Part shown: in pieces, positions 59,311 to 64,000 of the stretch
Position numbering within the stretch: position 1 is the first letter of the stretch
Layout of the letters: each line of letters begins with the position of its first letter
NCBI GenBank assembly: GCA_017303475.1
Contig: JAFLBO010000003.1
Location: forward strand, 1 to 64,000
Direction of reading: 5' to 3'
Origin: Chitinophagales bacterium
Lineage (GTDB): Bacteria > Bacteroidota > Bacteroidia > Chitinophagales > Saprospiraceae
Length of the DNA stretch: 64,000 nucleotides
The notes under the pieces: model-generated
Databases searched by the model: none
The model's input: the letters and a program-made list of their open reading frames with translations, nothing else
Told to the model about the DNA's origin: nothing
Position numbers and translations under genes: made by a program

Positions 59311-60291
59311 CTACCGGTAAATGGCGCTGATTTTTTTGGGAAAATAACCGGAACCGTCTAAGATTCTCTCTACCGCCTTGTCATTCGTGTAATCCAGCTC
59401 AATAAGTTCGCGTATGGCTTTTGCTTTGTTTTTGGCTTTGGCCAGATATGCTTCTGCAATACGGTAGCCAACAAAATATCCCAGATCCCTTTCGCCGAGT
59501 TCGTTGGTGTTGGTTCCCCACATCCAGTTATTCAGTACACCTGGCAGATAGAGGTCTTGAACATACCGGGCTATAATGCGCGATTCCTCCTTCAATCCAA
59601 ATGCAAAGTTGGGCAAGGAGGTGGGCTTTCCGGTTGCGTGACAGGAAATGAACTCCGCAATACCTTCGTGCAGGGTGTAACATAAGAGATTGTCCTGCGG
59701 CTGTTTTTGCTGGATATGGATGTATTCGTGGGTGCATAATAGCCCCACTTGCTCTTTAGGACGGTAGAGCCGGTAATAGTTTTGCAGGTACTCTGGAAGT
59801 TCGTGCGTATTTACAGAAGCGTCGGTTAAGGCCATTTCAGCGCCCAACAGAACACGGTCCTCCTGAGTAGTGCCATTCGTTCGGAAGGCGCCCATCAGGA
59901 AATAAATGGTGGCGGGTTTCAATGCAGGATAAAGTTGCTTCAATTGAGCAATATCCTTGCTAATCTCTGCTTTAACGGATTCCAGGTGTTGGCTGTTATG
60001 CCGGATGCTTTTCCAAAAAGCCGGATAACTCCGCATGGCATGTAGGTAACTTTCCGGGGTGTAACGGCGTACTTCCTGCAAACTTTTGAGTCCTTTTGTG
60101 GCGGGAGCCAGAAACAATTGATCCAGCAAACGCGCTTGGGCCAGGGTGTCGGAAGTAGCTACAATGCTGTCGTAGGCTATCCAGAATCTGGTGAGGTCTT
60201 CGTCTACAAAACGTTGTTGTTGCGCAAAACCGGTCAGTGATTGGCAGCATATCAGCAGTCCAATCAGGGCAAATCTATTGAACATCGGCAT
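59311..60291 (-). CDS. Secreted zinc-dependent protease (DUF2268-like)
   Basis: Start MPMFNRFALIGLLICC at 60291 (or MFNRF at 60285) gives a signal peptide ending GFAQ; the frame is open to 60417 inside the neighbouring gene. Body: KSIRHNSQHLESVKAEISKDIAQLKQLYPALKPATIYFLMGAFRTNGTT, then the zinc motif VGLLCTHEYIHIQQKQ (HExxH) and HEGIAEFIS (third ligand Glu), ending DGSGYFPKKISAIYR. It resembles DUF2268 putative Zn-dependent proteases. An in-frame TAG ends it, yet a well-folded domain continues in the same frame (58984-59310). Confidence 0.85.
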   Translation of the reverse strand: MPMFNRFALIGLLICCQSLTGFAQQQRFVDEDLTRFWIAYDSIVATSDTLAQARLLDQLFLAPATKGLKSLQEVRRYTPESYLHAMRSYPAFWKSIRHNSQHLESVKAEISKDIAQLKQLYPALKPATIYFLMGAFRTNGTTQEDRVLLGAEMALTDASVNTHELPEYLQNYYRLYRPKEQVGLLCTHEYIHIQQKQPQDNLLCYTLHEGIAEFISCHATGKPTSLPNFAFGLKEESRIIARYVQDLYLPGVLNNWMWGTNTNELGERDLGYFVGYRIAEAYLAKAKNKAKAIRELIELDYTNDKAVERILDGSGYFPKKISAIYR

Positions 60292-60319
60292 GGAATAATT
60301 GGCTGGGAGTAAAGGGTAA

Positions 60320-61873
60320 TTACAGTCTGCCCTGCGGCATGGAATACAGCAAAAGGGTGTTTTCACCGAAGTATTCCTTGAATGCCAGGGCAAAAGTGCC
60401 TGGATTGCTGAAGCCAACCAGCTCGGAAATAGCTTGTGGAGTGCCGGCGCGTTTCTCGAGCAATACTTTAGCTTTTTCCAATCTGAGCTCGCGGATTAAC
60501 TGCACCGGCTCTTTACCAGTTAGTACCATGAGTTTTTTGGCATAATGCGTTCTGCTCAATTGCATTTTTCGGGCAATATCGTCTGGCAGAAAATCCGGAT
60601 TGGCCAGGTTGGTTTCAATGAGTTGTACGGTTTGATGAAGGAAAGGATCCTGAATAGGCACCCTGTTTTCAGAGAAATACAATTGCAGGAAGCGGCTGAA
60701 CTGCTCGTGTTTCACTTTGCGCGCTTCCAAAAGCCGCTGCACAGATGCGTCAAATTCATCATCGATTACCGGGCGCGTGAACCAGGCATCGGCGCCGGCG
60801 CGTAAAGCATCCAGCTTGCCATCGTTGCCAAACTTATCAGTTAGCAAAACCACCGGGATATGATTGGTGCGTTCACTGAGTTTGATTTGCCGGGCTATTT
60901 CAATGCCGGTATGCCCATTGATCAGGGCATCACAAACCACCAGATCCGGCAGTAATTCATTGGCCAATTCCAGTGCTTCGCTCTGGGTTTGGGCGGTTTC
61001 AATCTGAAAACGATCAGAAAGCAGTGATTTCAGGTACAGTACAACCTGCCGATTGGGTTCTATCAACAGACAAATCTGGTTGGGTCGAGGACCAGTCTGA
61101 TAAGGCTCCGGAGGCCTAACAATAACAGGTGGGGCGCTGGCCGGTGCTTCCTGCACTGGCGTAAATGACACCTGCTGGTTTTCGTGTTCCAGGTTTGCCT
61201 TGATGATTTCCCATTCCTGTTCCTTTTTCCGCAACAGTTTTTGCCATCGACTATCCATGGTCATGTTGCGGATGAGCAGAATGAGCATTACCAAGCCCGC
61301 AAGGCCACCATACAACAACGCACGATCTTTGGGTATTTTAATGTATTGTTCCTGCTGGCTGAGTTCAAGTTGGTGTAAAACTGCCAATGAATCGAATTTT
61401 TGACGCATCCCCTGTTTTTCAGCCATTCTTTCCCGCGACTTGATGGAGTCTTGCGCTACTGATAAAAGTTGCTGGCACACCAGCGCTTGTTCCGGGAATT
61501 GCCATTTGCGGTATTCCTGTACCAATGCCGTCAGCAGTTCTGCCTTGGTTACAGGATTGGGATCTCTGCGTGCATCCATTTCAGCAGCTGCAAGCAGGGT
61601 GGCAGCACTTCGTTCATCGGAATTCGCCTGGTAAATGCCCGACATCAGGGTGAGCGCCCGCGCCGTTACTGGTATTCTATGACGCTTCAAAAACTCTCTT
61701 AGTCCCTCGGCTTCTACCTGTGCCTGTTCAAAATTGCTGGACTGGGCCAGCTCCACCATGGCGGTAAGTTTAGCAGCCAGTGAATCAAGCACGACCTTGT
61801 TTTGCCCGGAAAGCGTTGGCGGGCTAAGGCAAATCAGCGTAGCATAAGCGAGTAACTGGAGTATTCGGTACAT
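60320..61873 (-). CDS. TPR - REC - AraC-type HTH regulator (kinase-less hybrid)
   Basis: 517 residues from MYRILQLLAYATLICLSPPTLSGQ at 61873 (signal peptide-like). Order: TPR-like helices (about 25-170), one membrane segment (YGGLAGLVMLILLIRNM), a short coiled coil, a response-regulator receiver (ICLLIEPNRQVVLYLKSLL... LLPDLVVCDALINGHTGIEIARQI... HIPVVLLTD) and a C-terminal AraC/XylS HTH (LPDDIARKMQLSRTHYAKKLMVLTGKEPVQLIRELRLEKAKVLLEK). It looks like the output half of a hybrid two-component system without the histidine kinase. It may sense a signal outside and act on DNA inside, or be phosphorylated by a separate kinase. Confidence 0.85.
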   Translation of the reverse strand: MYRILQLLAYATLICLSPPTLSGQNKVVLDSLAAKLTAMVELAQSSNFEQAQVEAEGLREFLKRHRIPVTARALTLMSGIYQANSDERSAATLLAAAEMDARRDPNPVTKAELLTALVQEYRKWQFPEQALVCQQLLSVAQDSIKSRERMAEKQGMRQKFDSLAVLHQLELSQQEQYIKIPKDRALLYGGLAGLVMLILLIRNMTMDSRWQKLLRKKEQEWEIIKANLEHENQQVSFTPVQEAPASAPPVIVRPPEPYQTGPRPNQICLLIEPNRQVVLYLKSLLSDRFQIETAQTQSEALELANELLPDLVVCDALINGHTGIEIARQIKLSERTNHIPVVLLTDKFGNDGKLDALRAGADAWFTRPVIDDEFDASVQRLLEARKVKHEQFSRFLQLYFSENRVPIQDPFLHQTVQLIETNLANPDFLPDDIARKMQLSRTHYAKKLMVLTGKEPVQLIRELRLEKAKVLLEKRAGTPQAISELVGFSNPGTFALAFKEYFGENTLLLYSMPQGRL

Positions 61874-62031
61874 GGATCTCGGAGAAATTACAGGGCAAAA
61901 GAAGGGATTTTTTGTCAATTGCCCATGAAATTCAAAGTGTTCTGTATGGTTTTTTGGTGTATGGTGTACAGCATAAGACGAAAGATGCTTTCTGAAGATA
62001 CAGCTTTTATGGATAAAACTTTACGTTGATT

Positions 62032-62039
62032 TAACTTTG
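62032..62039 (+). promoter_or_regulatory. Possible -7 element for the sulfatase-family gene
   Basis: TAACTTTG fits TAnnTTTG, 24 bases before the start codon; no good -33. Confidence 0.35.
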
Positions 62040-62062
62040 CGCCGATCCTTTCCCAATAGCTC

Positions 62063-64000
62063 ATGTTAAAAAATACACAGTCATTTGCCTTCCCATTCCG
62101 GTTATTGGGGTTTTGGTTGATCTTTTTTGGGGTATTTCGCTTGTGGTTTGTGCTGTGGTTCAGTCGGTATTGGTCGGAAGATCAGCCAGGAAGTGTTTGG
62201 GGCGCGCTTTGGCACGGATTACCGCTTGATATCAGTTTTGCTGCATACTTGGCGGCCATTCCGGTACTCCTTTGGTTGATTGGTATACTACTTGGCCCAA
62301 ATCAGTACGCGGGTTTTGATAAGGGTATCAAAGCCTTAAATATTGTGTTTTTCGGCGTTTTTATCTTTGTTTTTGGCGCCAATTTGTTCGTATATGAGGA
62401 ATGGCAAACGCCCCTCAACAATCGCGCAGTGGAATATTTCAAAACCCCCAGCGCCCTGCTGGATTCCATGTCGTTTGGGTTCAAAATGGTTTGCCTGGGG
62501 TTATACCTGGGCGGTTGCTGGCTGATCTGGAAGGTTTACCGAAAGGTTGTTGGCCAGTCTGCCTATCCCGGCGCAGGCATTTCCCGATGGATGTTTTTAT
62601 CGCTTCCGCTATGGATTGGGTTATTGGTACTGGCCATACGTGGAGGACTTGGCGTAATGCCCATCAATGAAAGTGCGGTGTATTATTCCACACATTTGTT
62701 TAATAATCATGCGGCCACTAATCCCGGCTGGAGTTTGGGCCACAGTCTGGTGGAAACGCGCTCTACAGAAAACAGGTTTAAAGTAATGCCGGATGAAGAA
62801 GCGAAACAGCGCACTGAAAATTTGAAATGGCAGCATCAGGGTGAAATGCACTTTGATTTCAGAAAAACCTCGTTTACGCCAGATTCTGTACCTGTTCAAG
62901 CACCTGTAAATCTGGTTGTGCTGATGCTGGAAAGTCATACTGCCCAGGTTATTGAAGAACTCGGCGGTATGAAGGGTGCTTGCCCCAATATGAGCAGCTT
63001 GATTCGTGACGGTATTTTGTTTGAAAACATTTACGGTAGCGGATATCGTACAGACCAGGGTTTGGTTTCGGTGCTGGCTGGCTACCCGGCGCAACCGGAT
63101 CAGAGCATTATTTTGCTGGACGATAAGGCGTCCGGGTTGATTTCCTTGCCCGGTATTTTGAAGGATAACGGCTACCAAAGCATGTTTATGTATGGCGGAG
63201 AACTCACTTTTGCCAACCTGGGACTATGGCTTACGCACCAGCGGTTTGACCAGATTATATCGGAGCGCGATTTTCCGTCGGAGCAAAAAACACAGCGTTG
63301 GGGAGTGGACGACAGATTGATGCTCCAGCGGTTTTTGCAGCAAACCAATGCTTTAAAAGAGCCTTTTATGGCAGCGGCGCTTACCCTGAGTTTGCATCCA
63401 CCGTACGATGTGCCTTTCACCAGCAAGTGGTCGGCACAAACTGATGCAGAGAAGTTTCTGAACAGTGCGGCTTTTGTAGACCAGGCTCTTGGCGAATTTT
63501 TTAGTGTGGCGGCCCAACAGCCCTGGTTTGAGCGCACCATATTTGTGCTGGTGGCTGATCACGGGTCGGCACAGCCGGGTGGGTTTGGTATGGACCGACC
63601 GGAATCCAGGCGTATCCCTCTAATTATATATGGTAAACCACTGCTGGACTCCTGGAAGGGCAAGCGCATCAAAGCGTTCGGAAATCATCACGATATTATG
63701 AACACACTCCTTCCGGTGTTGAATCCGATTAAAAAGGCAAATGCCTCAATAGGACTCTGGTGGAGCCGGAATTTGATAGAACTGGATGAAATGGAGCGTG
63801 TTCATGCCGGATCCAACCCTACATTGGGTTTTGCCTATTACACCAATGAAAACGGTTTAGGGTGGGCAACGCCGAACGGCAAAGGTTTTTATGAATTTAA
63901 AAGCAAGGAGTGGCGTATTTTCGAAGGTCAACTTTCTGAAGAAGATAAGTTGAATGCCCAGGCGTATTTACAAACGCTATACAACGATTTTTTGGCCAGG
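62063..64000 (+). CDS. LTA-synthase-type sulfatase-family membrane enzyme (3' partial)
   Basis: Start codon ATG at 62063, open to the window end (646 codons), so the C-terminus is cut. Five membrane segments fill the first about 200 residues (FRLLGFWLIFFGVFRLWF, LDISFAAYLAAIPVLLWLIGILL, NIVFFGVFIFVFGANLFVYEEW, KMVCLGLYLGGCWLIWKVY, WMFLSLPLWIGLLVLAIRG). The extracytoplasmic sulfatase fold follows: NLVVLMLESHTA (metal Glu), GSGYRTDQGLVSVLAGYP (nucleophile Thr), LSLHPPYDVPF, and FVLVADHGSAQ with NHHDIMNTLLPVL (metal Asp and His). The family transfers phosphoglycerol or phosphoethanolamine to lipids or glycans at the outer face of the inner membrane. Confidence 0.88.
   Translation, partial: MLKNTQSFAFPFRLLGFWLIFFGVFRLWFVLWFSRYWSEDQPGSVWGALWHGLPLDISFAAYLAAIPVLLWLIGILLGPNQYAGFDKGIKALNIVFFGVFIFVFGANLFVYEEWQTPLNNRAVEYFKTPSALLDSMSFGFKMVCLGLYLGGCWLIWKVYRKVVGQSAYPGAGISRWMFLSLPLWIGLLVLAIRGGLGVMPINESAVYYSTHLFNNHAATNPGWSLGHSLVETRSTENRFKVMPDEEAKQRTENLKWQHQGEMHFDFRKTSFTPDSVPVQAPVNLVVLMLESHTAQVIEELGGMKGACPNMSSLIRDGILFENIYGSGYRTDQGLVSVLAGYPAQPDQSIILLDDKASGLISLPGILKDNGYQSMFMYGGELTFANLGLWLTHQRFDQIISERDFPSEQKTQRWGVDDRLMLQRFLQQTNALKEPFMAAALTLSLHPPYDVPFTSKWSAQTDAEKFLNSAAFVDQALGEFFSVAAQQPWFERTIFVLVADHGSAQPGGFGMDRPESRRIPLIIYGKPLLDSWKGKRIKAFGNHHDIMNTLLPVLNPIKKANASIGLWWSRNLIELDEMERVHAGSNPTLGFAYYTNENGLGWATPNGKGFYEFKSKEWRIFEGQLSEEDKLNAQAYLQTLYNDFLAR

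Overview
The window looks like a chromosomal segment of a Bacteroidota bacterium, probably from the Saprospiria/Chitinophagia side (an inference, not tested). The clues are: T9SS cargo with type A and type B C-terminal sorting domains, the T9SS protein PorD, GLPGLI, GWxTD and LptE families, a fused-E1 2-oxoacid dehydrogenase, a SecG/LptE cluster, and promoters of the TAnnTTTG (-7)/TTG (-33) type used by the Bacteroidota primary sigma factor. Almost every gene found is intact and densely packed. One tRNA (Leu, CAA) was found; no CRISPR array, prophage or transposase was seen.

Layout. 1-126 is the 3' end of a group II intron (domains V and VI). 188-2668 encodes a secreted dikinase-like T9SS cargo. 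2872-10488 (minus) carries a PorE-like envelope protein with SPOR domains, tRNA-Leu, hscB, rseP, porD and coaBC. 10619-17049 carries pckA, a secreted beta-helix protein, lolA, a 43-residue membrane protein and a POT peptide transporter. 17301-23350 includes a GWxTD protein, a periplasmic-binding-protein/pentameric ligand-gated ion channel fusion (the most striking gene here) and an MFS transporter. 23545-29971 is a three-gene plus-strand cluster (CocE-type hydrolase, GH95-like glycosidase, FG-GAP/ASPIC T9SS cargo). 30074-37366 holds PPK2, the fused E1, a DksA-like protein, SecG and LptE. 37397-46671 (minus) holds trpF, guaA, prmA, two outer-membrane barrels, ffh, a TMTC-like O-mannosyltransferase and trhO. 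46907-50817 holds a YkuK-like protein, a coiled-coil membrane protein, an ECF sigma factor with a mini anti-sigma candidate and an aspartate aminotransferase. 50955-55433 is a 4.4-kb block flanked by 30-bp direct repeats that copy the 3' end of a helicase gene; it carries a TonB-dependent receptor-like protein, a GLPGLI protein, a Cys-rich secreted peptide and a small HTH protein. 55395-64000 holds the helicase, a T9SS cargo, a zinc protease with an in-frame stop before its C-terminal domain, a TPR-REC-AraC regulator and an LTA-synthase-like sulfatase that runs off the window.

The genes form three functional layers: envelope biogenesis and secretion (RseP, PorD, LolA, LptE, SecG, Ffh, T9SS cargos), central metabolism (PckA, CoaBC, E1, GuaA, TrpF, AspC), and surface nutrient capture and signalling (GH95 cluster, TonB/GLPGLI block, ion channel fusion, ECF sigma). 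Between them lie unusual repeats: three tetranucleotide TGAG/CTCA tracts touching gene ends or starts, 18-bp tandem repeats before ffh, and several long inverted repeats between genes.
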